The notes below the pieces were generated by a model. The model made no database searches. It was not told the origin of the DNA and saw only the letters and a list, made by a program, of their open reading frames with translations. Made by a program: the position numbers and the translations under genes. From assembly GCF_000512895.1 (NCBI RefSeq), contig NZ_CP007033.1, forward strand, positions 1,723,001 to 1,787,000: a stretch of 64,000 nt of DNA, written 5' to 3'. This DNA is from Dehalobacter restrictus DSM 9455 (GTDB lineage Bacteria; Bacillota; Desulfitobacteriia; Desulfitobacteriales; Syntrophobotulaceae). Within the stretch, counting starts at the first letter, position 1. Every line of letters begins with the position of its first letter. This document shows positions 1 through 10,355 of the stretch, in pieces.

Positions 1-1374
1 TTGTCGGTACAGATAATACGGAATATATCCGCGCTGTTGAATCCTGCGATGGACTTCGCGCTGAATATCCTGCCAGTCTATAGCATCTTCACGGTTTGAA
101 GCCGAATGGTTCTCCCAGGCCGCAGAGCCTCGTTTCAGCGCCAGGGCATGGACGGTAATGTTATCCGGTTGCAAAGCCAGTACTTTTTCCACACTGTCCA
201 GGACTTCCTCAGATCCTTCACCCGGCAGTCCAAGGATCAAATCCATATTGATCACCCAGTCGGAAACATCTCTGGCTAGAAGAAAACATTCCCGGATATC
301 GGCGGCCGTATGCCTGCGTCCAATCACGGGCAGGGTTGCCTCCTGCATGGTCTGAGGGTTAACGCTTATCCGGCTCACCCCAAAATTCTTCATGACTGTC
401 AGTTTGGTATAGTCAATCGTATCTGGTCTACCGGCCTCAACAGAATATTCACACCGCTCAGCCTGTGGAATCTCGTCACGGATGGTTTCCAGCAGCATCT
501 GCAGGTCGGCAGCGCTTAGCACCGTCGGTGTACCACCGCCGATATAAAGGCTATCGGCCTTCATACCCAGTCCCCGCATCATTTCCCCGGTTAGTTTGAC
601 TTCCTTCTTCAGAGCTTTCAGATACCGGCAAAGCTGTTCGCTTTGCTTCCCAGCCAGGGAGTTGGACGGAAACGAGCAGTAGAAACAGCGGGACGGACAA
701 AAGGGTATCGCAAGATAAACGCCGGCAAAATGCTCGGCTTCTTTCATCGTTTGACGGAAAGGCTGCTGAACCTGTTCGATCTGGTGAAGCAGGCTCACCT
801 TTTCCTGGTCAACGAGGTAAAGTTCTCGCAGGATTTTATTCTTTTGTCCTTCGTCATATCCGAGATCGGTCATTTTGCCGATGATTTTACCAGGCCGTAT
901 CCCGGTCAGACTTCCCCATGGAAGCTTTTTTCCGGTATATTCGGATAAAAATGTACATAATCCTCTCTTTAAAATGATCTGGGACAGCGGTTCTTTGCCG
1001 GGAAGCTTCAGTCTGTAGAAATCATCCGCTGATCCCGTCTGCACTGCCTTCGCATATTTTTTTCCGGTAGTTCTGTCGGTTAGGCAGATTTCATAAACCT
1101 TTTCCGAGGCAGTATTCACGGACTCTATGTTCAAGCAAAAACCTTCAGCATCAGACCGTTCATTATCAGCGGCAGACCGCATTATTCCAGCATCGGATCG
1201 AATGGCGGCTGATGGCATGTCATCCGATAGTACGTCGGAAGATAACTCTCCTGCCATGAGATTTCTGCCTGTTCTAAACTTTTTTCCCGGAAAAAAAGCT
1301 GCTATGATTTGTGAGCAGCTGGTCAGCATTTTCGGATCGATTGTGGAACTGCAAAGAAGAATGCTTTCCTCCAT
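1..1374 (-). CDS. hemZ: Oxygen-independent coproporphyrinogen-III oxidase-like radical SAM protein HemZ (3' end cut by window)
   Basis: The minus-strand frame is open from an ATG at 1374 to base 1 (458 codons, no stop), so the C-terminus lies outside the window. A radical SAM cluster motif CPSRCFYC (CxxxCxxC) is near residues 226-233, followed by SLYIGGGTPT and GLPGE stretches typical of the HemN/HemZ family. The roughly 220-residue N-terminal extension before the radical SAM core fits HemZ rather than short HemN or HemW proteins. The family decarboxylates coproporphyrinogen III anaerobically in heme synthesis, although HemZ activity is less firmly established than HemN. The start overlaps the upstream hydrolase stop (TGATG), so the two are translationally coupled. 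Confidence 0.88.
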   Translation of the reverse strand, partial: MEESILLCSSTIDPKMLTSCSQIIAAFFPGKKFRTGRNLMAGELSSDVLSDDMPSAAIRSDAGIMRSAADNERSDAEGFCLNIESVNTASEKVYEICLTDRTTGKKYAKAVQTGSADDFYRLKLPGKEPLSQIILKRGLCTFLSEYTGKKLPWGSLTGIRPGKIIGKMTDLGYDEGQKNKILRELYLVDQEKVSLLHQIEQVQQPFRQTMKEAEHFAGVYLAIPFCPSRCFYCSFPSNSLAGKQSEQLCRYLKALKKEVKLTGEMMRGLGMKADSLYIGGGTPTVLSAADLQMLLETIRDEIPQAERCEYSVEAGRPDTIDYTKLTVMKNFGVSRISVNPQTMQEATLPVIGRRHTAADIRECFLLARDVSDWVINMDLILGLPGEGSEEVLDSVEKVLALQPDNITVHALALKRGSAAWENHSASNREDAIDWQDIQREVHRRIQQRGYIPYYLYRQ

Positions 1375-2003
1375 CAGGCCAGGTCTCCACTGATATATGG
1401 ATTTCTGGCCCTTTCCCGGCCAATGGATGTAAAGGATTCATGTCCGGGATAGACCAGGATTTGGTCATCCAAAACCATCAGTTTATCATGGATGCTGCTG
1501 AGTAGTTTATGAAAATCCCCCCCTGGAAAATCCGCTCTGCCGATGGAACAGTCAAAGAGCGTGTCCCCGCTGAACAGTACACCGTCCGTCAGCAGGCAGA
1601 TGCCGCCCGGTGTATGTCCCGGTGTATGGATTACTTTCATTTGAACTTCACCAATAAAGAATTCCTGACCGTCTTCCAGCAGTATTTCAGCTGGGGACAT
1701 CACATAGTCCTTACTGAACATTCTGGAAAGGTTTTTCTGAGGATCCGTCAGCATCCCTGCATCCTCCCTGTGGACGGCGACTTCAGCATGCAGGGTTTTT
1801 CTCAATTCTTCAGCTGCCCCGATATGGTCATAATGTCCGTGCGTCAAGATGATCCGTTCAACCTCGAGGTTATGCCTCCTCAGCAAATCCTTGATCATCG
1901 CACTACCCGATCCGGGATCGATGATTGCAGCCTTTTTAGTCTTGTCACAAGCCAGCACGTAGCAGTTCACACCCAAGACAGGCATAACTATTCTTTCAAT
2001 CAA
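1374..2003 (-). CDS. Metallo-beta-lactamase-fold hydrolase (glyoxalase II-like)
   Basis: The protein has 209 aa. The zinc-binding motif THGHYDHIG is at residues 54-62 (H55, H57, D59, H60), with later metal ligands in HTPGHTPGG and in FSGDTLF. This is the compact 'hydroxyacylglutathione hydrolase-like' form without the C-terminal domain of true glyoxalase II, so the substrate is unknown. The start is a TTG eight bases after an AGAGGTGG ribosome site. It follows dtd and overlaps hemZ by one base. The order rel-dtd-MBL-hemZ is common in related clostridia. Confidence is high for the fold and low for the substrate. Confidence 0.85.
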   Translation of the reverse strand: MIERIVMPVLGVNCYVLACDKTKKAAIIDPGSGSAMIKDLLRRHNLEVERIILTHGHYDHIGAAEELRKTLHAEVAVHREDAGMLTDPQKNLSRMFSKDYVMSPAEILLEDGQEFFIGEVQMKVIHTPGHTPGGICLLTDGVLFSGDTLFDCSIGRADFPGGDFHKLLSSIHDKLMVLDDQILVYPGHESFTSIGRERARNPYISGDLA

Positions 2004-2100
2004 GCGATATCGCCACCTCTAAATAATATACTTTCATCAATATACTGCTAACCCGAGCCAAAGCTAAGTTGATAACCGTATTTACGAATCAATCTACTAG

Positions 2101-2550
2101 TTAAAACTGTTTCTTACTGTCCAGCAACAGCGTAACCGGTCCGTGGTTAACCAGTTCGACGTCCATGTCGGCCTGAAAAAGGCCCGTTTCAACCTTAATC
2201 CCGGTTTTTTGCAGGTACTCTGTCAGGCTTTCAAACATTGCTCTGGCCGTTTCCGGGGGAGCTGCCTCAGAAAAGCTTGGCCTCCTACCCTTCCGGCAGT
2301 CACCGAACAAAGTAAACTGGGACACGAGCAGTAGTTCTCCGCCGACATCGGCCACCGACAGATTCATTTTAGCCTGATCATCTTCAAATACTCTTAAATT
2401 TAAGATTTTATCAGCAAGCCACTTGACATCGTCCCTGTTGTCTTCCTGTCCGATCCCGATCAGAACCATGAGTCCTACCCCAATCTGGCCTACAGTCTGA
2501 TTCTCAACCCGTACGGCTGCGCTTTTGACCCTTTGTACAACACCCCGCAT
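2101..2550 (-). CDS. dtd: D-aminoacyl-tRNA deacylase
   Basis: The protein has 149 aa and begins [13 protein letters not shown], the usual Dtd N-terminus. The SQFTLFGD motif (catalytic threonine region) and the C-terminal [11 protein letters not shown] motif (the NxGPVT signature) are both present. Dtd hydrolyses D-amino acids from mischarged tRNA in the cytoplasm. A TTG lies one codon upstream, but the ATG at 2550 is preferred: it starts where the protein family starts and follows GGAGG with good spacing. The ATG overlaps the rel stop codon (TGATG), indicating coupling. Full length for the family. Confidence 0.95.
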   Translation of the reverse strand: MRGVVQRVKSAAVRVENQTVGQIGVGLMVLIGIGQEDNRDDVKWLADKILNLRVFEDDQAKMNLSVADVGGELLLVSQFTLFGDCRKGRRPSFSEAAPPETARAMFESLTEYLQKTGIKVETGLFQADMDVELVNHGPVTLLLDSKKQF

Positions 2551-4718
2551 CAAGTGTTTCCTCCACCCTGAATTCTCTCGACTACGGTAACATCTTTGAC
2601 TTTACGGAACTTGTTAAGAACAAAGTTTAAATGGTCAAGGTTTTTCACTTCGATTCTCAGACGGATATGGGAGACGCGGTCTTTGCCTACCCGGGCACTC
2701 ATTCCGAGCATATGGGTCCGTGTTTCGGTAATTACGTTCATGATATCGCTGACCAAACCCACGCGATCCAGACCGATAATCTCGATGTCTACAGGATAGA
2801 TTGACTCGACAGCGGCTTCCCACTCAACCTCAACGATCCGCTCCTGCTCTTCTGCCGTAAGGCCAACGAGCTCCGAGCAGTCCGCCCTGTGGATTGATAC
2901 GCCGCGCCCTCTCGTTATATAGCCGATGATTGAATCTCCGGGAAGCGGATTGCAGCACCGGGAAAACCGGATCAGGATATTGTTTACCCCCTTGACCGAT
3001 ACTCCCTGAGAATGCTTCACCTGGTGCTTGTGTTCTGCCTGAATCGGAAGAAGCGGTGTTTTCAGCTCTTCTTTCAGGATTTCTTCCTTCAAACGGCCCA
3101 GGGCCTTTTTAAAAGTAATCGCACCATCACCCATTGCCGCATATAGATCATCAATGTTGTTAAAACTGAAGCTCTTGGCTAATTTGATCATGTTTTCTGA
3201 TTTTAAGGCTGTTGACGGTTCAAGACCAAGCTTCCTGGCTTCACGCTCGAGGCCTTCACGTCCTCTGATAATATTCTCTTCTCTTTTTTCTTTCTTAAAC
3301 CACTGGCGGATTCTATTTTTGGCCTGAGAGGTCTTTACGAGGCAGACCCAGTCCCTGCTTGGGCCGGTGGGCGTCTTGGTTGTCAGAATTTCAACAATAT
3401 CCCCGTTTTTCAATTTGGTGTCAAGTGGAACAATTCTTCCGTTGATTTTAGCACCGATACAGCTATGACCGACATCCGTATGAACCCGATACGCAAAATC
3501 GATCGGACAGGAATCGGCCGGCAATTCAACGACATCGCCTTTGGGTGTAAATACAAACACAGTATCCGCAAACAAGTCTATTTTCAGCGATTCCATAAAT
3601 TCGCCGGCATCGTCCTTGGAGTCATGCTGTACCTCCAGGAGCTGGCGAATCCAGGATAGTTTCTGTTCGAAATTACTCTCAATTTTTTTGCCTTCTTTGT
3701 ATTTCCAGTGGGCAGCAATCCCGTATTCAGCCGTCCGGTGCATTTCCCAGGTCCGGATCTGGATTTCAAACGGGTCCCCGTGGTTTCCGATTAATGTCGT
3801 ATGCAGGGACTGGTACATATTCGGTTTCGGCATCGCAATATAATCTTTAAACCTTCCGGGAATAGGCTTCCATAGGGTATGAATAACCCCCAGTGCTCCG
3901 TAGCAGTCATTCACAGTTTTGACAATGACCCGGACTGCCGTCAAATCGAATATTTCACTCAGATCTTTGTTCTGATCGAGCATCTTTTTATAGATACTAA
4001 AGAAATGCTTCGGACGGCCGGCAATATCGGCTTCAATTCCGACTTCATCGAGCCTGATTTTAAGCTGTTCGATCACCTCATCGATCTGTTCCTGTCTTTC
4101 TTTTCTCTTTAAAGAAATACCTTCAACTAAATCGTAGTATTCCTGCGAATGCAAATAGCGAAAAGCGAGATCTTCCAGCTCCCACTTGATCCTGAATATC
4201 CCGAGCCTATTGGCTAAGGGCGCATAGATCTCGATCGTCTCCTGCGCAATTTCCTTTTGTTTAGATTCAGACTGATATTTCAGGGTCCGCATATTGTGCA
4301 GGCGGTCGGCCAGCTTGATTAAAATAACCCGAATATCCTTGGCCATTGCCAGAAACATTTTCCTTAAGTTCTCAACCTGAACTTCAACCTTGCTCTTGTA
4401 CGAAATTTTGCCGAGTTTGGTTACCCCATCGACGAGTCCCGCAACTTCATCGCCAAAATTCTTACGGATATCTTCAAGCGTCCTGTTCGTATCTTCAGCG
4501 ACATCATGCAGCAGCGCAGCAATGATCGTCGAATCGTCCATCTCCAATTCGGCAAGAATCGAGGCGACTTCCAGCGGATGATAGATATACTTTTCGCCGG
4601 AATTGCGGAGTTGGCCGCGATGGGCAAGTTCCGCATATTCATAGGCCTCTTCAATTTTTTCCAGGTTGTATTGCGCATTATTGGAAATCAATGTTTCCTT
4701 CAGTTGTTGAAAATTCAT
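2550..4718 (-). CDS. relA: Bifunctional (p)ppGpp synthetase/hydrolase (Rel)
   Basis: The protein has 722 aa, the full length of a long RSH enzyme. Domains in order: HD hydrolase (H47, H71-D72, E75-D76 in LLHDVAEDT); synthetase with the bifunctional-type RFKD motif at 289-292; TGS near 390-450 ([16 protein letters not shown]); and a C-terminal ACT domain ([17 protein letters not shown]). It makes ppGpp during amino acid starvation and degrades it otherwise, on the ribosome and in the cytosol. Because the HD residues are intact, it should both make and hydrolyse the alarmone. It sits between recJ (18 bases upstream) and dtd (overlapping), a common Firmicute operon order. Confidence 0.97.
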   Translation of the reverse strand: MNFQQLKETLISNNAQYNLEKIEEAYEYAELAHRGQLRNSGEKYIYHPLEVASILAELEMDDSTIIAALLHDVAEDTNRTLEDIRKNFGDEVAGLVDGVTKLGKISYKSKVEVQVENLRKMFLAMAKDIRVILIKLADRLHNMRTLKYQSESKQKEIAQETIEIYAPLANRLGIFRIKWELEDLAFRYLHSQEYYDLVEGISLKRKERQEQIDEVIEQLKIRLDEVGIEADIAGRPKHFFSIYKKMLDQNKDLSEIFDLTAVRVIVKTVNDCYGALGVIHTLWKPIPGRFKDYIAMPKPNMYQSLHTTLIGNHGDPFEIQIRTWEMHRTAEYGIAAHWKYKEGKKIESNFEQKLSWIRQLLEVQHDSKDDAGEFMESLKIDLFADTVFVFTPKGDVVELPADSCPIDFAYRVHTDVGHSCIGAKINGRIVPLDTKLKNGDIVEILTTKTPTGPSRDWVCLVKTSQAKNRIRQWFKKEKREENIIRGREGLEREARKLGLEPSTALKSENMIKLAKSFSFNNIDDLYAAMGDGAITFKKALGRLKEEILKEELKTPLLPIQAEHKHQVKHSQGVSVKGVNNILIRFSRCCNPLPGDSIIGYITRGRGVSIHRADCSELVGLTAEEQERIVEVEWEAAVESIYPVDIEIIGLDRVGLVSDIMNVITETRTHMLGMSARVGKDRVSHIRLRIEVKNLDHLNFVLNKFRKVKDVTVVERIQGGGNT

Positions 4719-4736
4719 TAAGCCACCTCTGGGTTC

Positions 4737-6794
4737 CTATTCGCTCCAGACTCTGAAACGCAAAGAAGTCTGCAAGTAGGTTTTCTCGATATTGTTTAAT
4801 TTAAATAAATACGGGCCTGTTCCGCCATACCAGCTGATGATGCCAAGTTCCTCGAATATTTTCATGATGTTCAGCTGCATTCCAGGTTTTTCCGCAGACG
4901 GTCCCCACCAAATAAAACCGCGTTCATCCGTTATGTGCTTAAGGTTTCGATAGAAATCCGCTAGCATCTTTCTGGAAAGACGCGGTGCCGAAATCTTTTC
5001 TTTGAAAGCGGCAGTCTCGAAATCCGGAAGGCTCCCACTAATGGCTGGCTCCGATTCGGAATATCCCTCAGCCGTACAGGCGATTTCCTGCTCGGCTTCG
5101 ACACCGGAAGGACGGAAATCCTTGACAACGGCCTGGATGGTTTCGACATTACCGTAGCTGTTCAGCTCAAGATTATAAATAATATCGATCATATCGATGT
5201 TTTTGACCAGATCAAATTCTTGTCCCTTTTTAAACGCCATAGCTTCCCGTTTAAGCTTTGCTGCTGCGAGCGTCATTTTCAAATGTTCCCGGCCTTTACC
5301 GACAACAGAAACGCTTTGGACGGCAAGGCCGTCCGTTCTTAAGACAGGTGCTGGATTTCCTGCCCCAAACGGAGCCATTTGTTCCAGCTCTTCCAATAAC
5401 TGAACATTCAATTCATCCCACGATATAATAGAATCGATCTGAAAACGTTCCTTAAAGATGATCCCAAGTTCAAGAAAACTATTGTTAAGTCCTTCCCTGA
5501 GCTGCGGGATCTGGTCAACAGGAACCGTAAATCCGGCTGCCTGCTTATGACCGCCAAATTTACTTAAAGTATCCGCCTGTTTTTTTAATTCGTCCAGAAC
5601 ATGATAGTCCGCGATTCCCCTGGCTGAGCCTTTCCCAGTATCTCCTTCCTCGGCAATAAGGAAGACCGGCCGCTTGTAGCGCTCCACGAGCCGCGAAGCG
5701 ACAATGCCGATCACCCCGTGATGCCAGTTTGGCGAGGACAAGACAATGACATCGGGTATCGGGCCTTCAGCCAGTATGCGTTCGGCATCACAAAGGAGCT
5801 CCTTTTCGGTAAGCTGTCTCTGATTGTTTTCCTTGCTAAGTTCCCTGGCCATCTCCAGCGCATCATCATAGCTCTCTTCAAGCAGTAGGTTCAGTGCCAG
5901 CCTCGCCGTATCCATCCTCCCGGCGGCATTGATTCTCGGGGCAACAATAAACGAGATCTGACCTGCCTTAAGCTTCTTGCCGAGAAGGCCGCATTCCTCC
6001 AGCATCGCCCTGATCCCGGAGTGCCTGGTATTTTCCATCACGGTCAGCCCGTTTTTGACAAGGATTCTGTTTTCCCCGACGAGTGGGACAATATCCGCAA
6101 TCGTTCCGAGTGCGACCAAATCAAGATAATCGTTCTCCGAGCCAAATGTCGCCTCAGAATAACCTAAATGTGCGTATAAGGCCTGCAGGAGTTTAAAGGC
6201 TACCCCGACACCGGCCAAATGCGGAAACGGATAACCTGAATCCGCTATTTTGGGATTTAATATTCCGACTGCACAAGGCAGCTCATCCGGTGGTTCATGG
6301 TGGTCCGTGATAATCATATCGATGTCCAGAGTTTTGGCAAAGGCCGTTTCTTGAACTGCTGAGATTCCGCAGTCCACGGTAATCATCAACGAGACATTGT
6401 TGTGGCTTGCTTTTTCGATCGCTTCCGAGTGCAGGCCGTAGCCTTCTTCCCGGCTCGGGATATAGACAACGACCTGATACCCAAGACTGATCAGGCCCTT
6501 ATACAGTAAGGCTGTTCCGGTTACACCATCGGCATCGTAATCCCCGTAGATCAAAATCTTTTCCTGATCTGTCCTGGCCTTGGCAAGCCTTTGCAGGATG
6601 ACCTCCATATCTTTAAACAAGAACGGAGAATGCAGGTCCAGCAGCGACGGCTTCAAAAATTCCAAAACACTGTCTCTCGAAGAATAACCCCGGTTATGAA
6701 GAATACTCAGGGTACTGCGGGAGAGTCCCGCTTTTTCTAAAAATGCTTCACCAGAATACGTTTTTTGTGATAAAATCCACAAGTTGTTTTCCAT
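4737..6794 (-). CDS. recJ: Single-stranded-DNA-specific exonuclease RecJ
   Basis: The protein has 685 aa. DHH-family phosphoesterase motifs are clear: DYDADG at 85-90, TVDCG near 139-143, DHH at 164-166, and the DHHA1 motif GGHKQAAGF later. The C-terminal roughly 150 residues follow the Firmicute pattern. RecJ degrades ssDNA 5'-3' in recombination and mismatch/base-excision repair. It is longer than E. coli RecJ (577 aa) and shorter than B. subtilis RecJ (786 aa). The ATG follows AGGAATGATTT. It is the first of a recJ-rel-dtd-MBL-hemZ run. Confidence 0.95.
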   Translation of the reverse strand: MENNLWILSQKTYSGEAFLEKAGLSRSTLSILHNRGYSSRDSVLEFLKPSLLDLHSPFLFKDMEVILQRLAKARTDQEKILIYGDYDADGVTGTALLYKGLISLGYQVVVYIPSREEGYGLHSEAIEKASHNNVSLMITVDCGISAVQETAFAKTLDIDMIITDHHEPPDELPCAVGILNPKIADSGYPFPHLAGVGVAFKLLQALYAHLGYSEATFGSENDYLDLVALGTIADIVPLVGENRILVKNGLTVMENTRHSGIRAMLEECGLLGKKLKAGQISFIVAPRINAAGRMDTARLALNLLLEESYDDALEMARELSKENNQRQLTEKELLCDAERILAEGPIPDVIVLSSPNWHHGVIGIVASRLVERYKRPVFLIAEEGDTGKGSARGIADYHVLDELKKQADTLSKFGGHKQAAGFTVPVDQIPQLREGLNNSFLELGIIFKERFQIDSIISWDELNVQLLEELEQMAPFGAGNPAPVLRTDGLAVQSVSVVGKGREHLKMTLAAAKLKREAMAFKKGQEFDLVKNIDMIDIIYNLELNSYGNVETIQAVVKDFRPSGVEAEQEIACTAEGYSESEPAISGSLPDFETAAFKEKISAPRLSRKMLADFYRNLKHITDERGFIWWGPSAEKPGMQLNIMKIFEELGIISWYGGTGPYLFKLNNIEKTYLQTSLRFRVWSE

Positions 6795-6803
6795 AAATCA
6801 TTC

Positions 6804-7151
6804 CTATTTCTGATATTCAGAAGCGCCGGCAGTATTTTCTTTGGCAACAGTTTGACTGTCTTTGTTCTGACTATCCTTCTGCGGTATATCAATCGGATCA
6901 GCATCCGAAGCTGGAGCCCTTTTGCTGGTAAATCGTTTATTGACTTTGGTTTCTTTCCTGCACTTCAATTCCCGGCGGAGTGCAAGGCAGAACATCAGTA
7001 AGGCACCGGCAAAGACCGAACAGAAAATAACGAGAACCAGCGGCAAATCTGCTGTCCAGAATAAGAAATGGATTGGAACAACTGCTGCATTTTGAACCGC
7101 AAAAATCACCACAATGAGCGCAATAATGATTGAAACTAACAAAATGACCAT
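6804..7151 (-). CDS. LapA-domain (DUF1049) membrane protein
   Basis: The protein has 115 aa. Two hydrophobic helices (about residues 2-21 and 38-58) flank the motif FAVQNAAVVPIHFLFW, which matches the LapA/DUF1049 signature (QN...V...F). A charged tail of about 50 residues, likely cytoplasmic, follows and is rich in K, D and Q. LapA proteins in Gram-negatives act in envelope assembly; the role in Firmicutes is unknown. The ATG follows AAAGGAGGG. It ends 10 bases before recJ and is probably cotranscribed with it. Confidence 0.75.
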   Translation of the reverse strand: MVILLVSIIIALIVVIFAVQNAAVVPIHFLFWTADLPLVLVIFCSVFAGALLMFCLALRRELKCRKETKVNKRFTSKRAPASDADPIDIPQKDSQNKDSQTVAKENTAGASEYQK

Positions 7152-7185
7152 ACTTTTCCCTCCTTTGTATCATTAATTCGTATCA

Positions 7186-7626
7186 TTAATATAGTATATT
7201 TCCTATAATAAGCCAACCTGTGCAAAAAATAAACTTAAAAATTGCTTGAAGCACAATCGCTCTGGAAATACTCCGATAGTTGAAAACGAGCGGGATGCCT
7301 ATAATAGCAGTCCAAATCAGGATCGCCGGTATAAACGGCAGTAGCATTCCAAACAGGAACAGCGAAGTAACACTTCCGCCAGCTACCTTGAGGACACGAA
7401 AATTGTGTGTTTTCCTATTCAACAGATACGCCGTAATTAATCCAAAACATATATAGGCAAGAATGATGATTTCCCAGAACAGAATACTTCCTGGTTCATT
7501 CACCACAAAATTGACTGCAGATACAATTAGGCCCGCAATCACGAGACCGGAGTAGTTACCAAGAAGCGTTATACCCGCCGCACAAATCAGGATTGATTCC
7601 AAACCCAGCAGATTCCAAAACAACAA
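7186..7626 (-). CDS. Small multi-pass membrane protein of unknown function
   Basis: The protein has 146 aa and is almost entirely hydrophobic, with about four predicted membrane segments (near residues 8-40, 48-67, 83-110 and 125-143) separated by short basic loops such as LLNRKTHNFR. No family motif is recognised. The first codon appears to be a TTG after a weak GGGTGA site, so the exact start is uncertain. It lies just upstream of the LapA-like gene on the same strand. The 180 bases above it show no gene. Confidence 0.55.
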   Translation of the reverse strand: MLFWNLLGLESILICAAGITLLGNYSGLVIAGLIVSAVNFVVNEPGSILFWEIIILAYICFGLITAYLLNRKTHNFRVLKVAGGSVTSLFLFGMLLPFIPAILIWTAIIGIPLVFNYRSISRAIVLQAIFKFIFCTGWLIIGNILY

Positions 7627-7806
7627 TCCGTCACCCTGCTTTTTGTCAATGTCTAATCTTGTATAGTATTGCCCCGTTCGCGCTGGAATAATTATACTTT
7701 GCGGTCAAATCTTATAAACTCTTGATGAAAAAATAGTCCCTGCTACTATTCGAGCAAGAACTACATTCAATTAGAGATCAATTTAAAACTTTAGATTTTA
7801 GATGTC

Positions 7807-9678
7807 TTACTTCTCTTTCAGGTACAACTCATCAAGGTTAAGCCAATAATTGATCCGATCTTCACGGGGGTCCATGCTAATATCAATGTTGCTGAAGACC
7901 AGCAGTACGCTCACTTCCGGTGTCTCCAGCTTCAGGCACATATCATCCAAAGCTGCCTGATAGGTTTCCGCCTTACCCGGCGGGAACTTTGCAGCAATCT
8001 GGTCGAGATAACCGTTCATATCCTGTTCGAGAATCACACGGTCATCCTTCATAATTTTCAAAGACGGGATATTGTTATTGGCAGGGTACGTCCAATAGAT
8101 GCTATAGGTGCCTTTGTCGCCGTCAATTGTGATATATTCCTTCCCATTTACAGTTCCCATCTGCTTTACAGATTCCATCTGCATATTAATAGCCCAGCGG
8201 TAACCGCTGATATCTACGGGTTCGGCCGGTAACATCAGGGATGTTGCGATATAATTGTCTTTTCCCGGCATATCCTCAGGTTCCGGCCAGGTTTTATCAA
8301 AACCTAGTTTGTCTTTGAAGACATCGCTCTGGGCAAGACGTCGATCAAACCAGGACGGCAGCTTTGCCTCACTGGCACTGGCCAAATAGTCAACTCCATC
8401 GGTAATCGATTCACGTACTGCGCGTTCCGGTTGGACAGCTGAAGGAGTCAGCTGGTTATCCTGCAGTATTCCCTGGCTGACCAAGATCTTTTCCAGTCGG
8501 TTTACCTGCGCAGTGACCGGCAGTGCCTGATAGCCAACGACTGGTAATACGGAGAATACCGCAAGCACACAAGTCAGGACAGCAATTACAGCATGTGATC
8601 TGGCCTTTCGTATCATCAGCAGGACAGCCGCTGCTAAGGCCACAATCCAGATCAGTATGAAGGAATATTCAATCGTTTTAAGTCCTGACTTACCCAGCTG
8701 GATCACGACTGCCCAGGCTTCGAAGGCAAGAATCACCAGGGCGGCAATCGGATAAATTCGGCGATAGAATTTTGCCAGTGCGGATTCGTAATTGGTGACC
8801 ATCATATGGAGCCAAATCCCGCCGATAGTATAAGCTGAGGCAATGCCTGAAAGCTGGACGAAAGACGATGCACCTATGCCGCTCATCGTCGTTTTGCCCG
8901 CCCATAGAAGCAGAACTGCGGTCAACGCCAGGATAATCGGAATCATGATGCTGCCAAACAGAATTTCAACAAACCGCGGCTGTTTCTGGGCCACTTCACG
9001 ATGTTCGTCGACTTTTCCTTTGCGAAAATCCGGAAAATAGCCCACAAAAATCGTAAAAACCAAAAAGCCGGTCAGGGTCCCGATAACCATATAAACCTTG
9101 CTGCTCATGCCGTGATACAGCAAGGCCTGGACAGCACCTGCAACCCCGGAAGCCCCGCCCATAATCACTGCTCCGTAAATGATAGCGATAAAGAAGGCTT
9201 TTTGCGTCATGAATAAGGACCTGGAGAAATCAGACTGGTCTTTGGGATATCCGGCCAGGATGATAAAAACCAGAAAACTGACCAGCATTGCCATACTCAC
9301 ACGGGTAGCAGCCAGAGTTGTAACTATAGCATAGCGGGATCCCTCCGGGGTCGTTCCTCCAAACTGGTAAAGCGCCAGGAAGGTTACAGCTGCGGCCATG
9401 ACACCGAGCAGGTTGGCAGCCAAAAACGCTTTTTTCTGGTTGATCCGGCTTTGGGCAGCCGTAATTACGGTCAGACTGAATACCGCACCCATTGCAAAGG
9501 CCCAATGCAGACAGTTAAACAGAAAGTTATAAGGTTCTTGTTGCGGCCAGTCAAGCTGAATCCTGATCAACGTTACGACGGCAAAACCGAAAGCACAGGC
9601 AATTGCAGCTGGAAAAGTTTGAAAGGCCTTCGCTGACCCACGCAAAACCTGGACAATTGACCGGGTAAAAGCATTCAT
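7807..9678 (-). CDS. DUF4153-type polytopic membrane protein
   Basis: The protein has 623 aa from the ATG at 9678. That start follows GGAGG eight bases away; an upstream in-frame start has no such site. About 11-12 membrane helices fill residues 10-395, followed by a soluble C-terminal domain of about 230 residues rich in Asp, Trp and Pro, probably outside the membrane. The layout (helical bundle, then an extracytoplasmic domain ending in a short acidic tail) is that of DUF4153 proteins, whose function is unknown. It stands alone between ilvN and the small membrane protein. Confidence 0.65.
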   Translation of the reverse strand: MNAFTRSIVQVLRGSAKAFQTFPAAIACAFGFAVVTLIRIQLDWPQQEPYNFLFNCLHWAFAMGAVFSLTVITAAQSRINQKKAFLAANLLGVMAAAVTFLALYQFGGTTPEGSRYAIVTTLAATRVSMAMLVSFLVFIILAGYPKDQSDFSRSLFMTQKAFFIAIIYGAVIMGGASGVAGAVQALLYHGMSSKVYMVIGTLTGFLVFTIFVGYFPDFRKGKVDEHREVAQKQPRFVEILFGSIMIPIILALTAVLLLWAGKTTMSGIGASSFVQLSGIASAYTIGGIWLHMMVTNYESALAKFYRRIYPIAALVILAFEAWAVVIQLGKSGLKTIEYSFILIWIVALAAAVLLMIRKARSHAVIAVLTCVLAVFSVLPVVGYQALPVTAQVNRLEKILVSQGILQDNQLTPSAVQPERAVRESITDGVDYLASASEAKLPSWFDRRLAQSDVFKDKLGFDKTWPEPEDMPGKDNYIATSLMLPAEPVDISGYRWAINMQMESVKQMGTVNGKEYITIDGDKGTYSIYWTYPANNNIPSLKIMKDDRVILEQDMNGYLDQIAAKFPPGKAETYQAALDDMCLKLETPEVSVLLVFSNIDISMDPREDRINYWLNLDELYLKEK

Positions 9679-9855
9679 CCGTATACCTCCTTGCTGAAAA
9701 ATTCCATTCAAAGTAACAAATCAATTTTGAGTTAGTCTTAACAAATTTTCTACATACATACGCTTATCCCTTCTTCATCGCCGGGGCCTCGTTTATTACG
9801 AATATGACAGCAACTACAGACCATCTGGGATCCGCAGTTGCAATTCAATATTTGG

Positions 9856-10353
9856 TTAGACGTCTTTGGCGGCTTTTGGTCCCCGGCAGATGGCTATCTT
9901 GCCGGTCCTGACGATTTCGATGATTCCGTAGTCATCAAGCAGTTCGCAAATCGCATCAATTTTGACATCTTCACCGGTCAACTCGATGATCATAGTCTCT
10001 TTATTAACATCGACAATATGGGCCCGGAAGATTTCGGCAAGGTTTACAATTTCCGCCCTGTTCTCCGGCGAAGCCTTCACCTTGATTAAGGCCAGGTCTC
10101 TGTGTACCCTGTCCTTTCCGGTAAGATCAATGATTTTAATCACATCAATTAGCTTGGAGAGCTGATTAACAACCTGTTCCAATTCATATTCATCATCGGC
10201 ATCAACCTCAATAGTGATTCTGGACATGTCGGCTTCCTCGGTATAGCCGGCGTTAATGCTTTCAATATTAAAATTCCTGCGGCTGATCAACCCGGAAACA
10301 TGGGTCAAAACACCCGGTTTATTTTCCACCAATACGACTAAGGTATGTTTCAT
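9856..10353 (-). CDS. ilvN: Acetolactate synthase small (regulatory) subunit, copy 1
   Basis: The protein has 165 aa. The N-terminal ACT domain (TLVVLVENKPGVLTHVSGL) and C-terminal regulatory domain (ELTGEDVKIDAICELL) are typical of IlvN/IlvH. It binds the large subunit and gives valine feedback control and full activity. It begins three bases after the ilvB stop, with a GGGGGG ribosome site. It is a diverged paralogue of the copy at 60579-61058; both share the ACT core. Confidence 0.95.
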   Translation of the reverse strand: MKHTLVVLVENKPGVLTHVSGLISRRNFNIESINAGYTEEADMSRITIEVDADDEYELEQVVNQLSKLIDVIKIIDLTGKDRVHRDLALIKVKASPENRAEIVNLAEIFRAHIVDVNKETMIIELTGEDVKIDAICELLDDYGIIEIVRTGKIAICRGPKAAKDV

Positions 10354-10355
10354 TT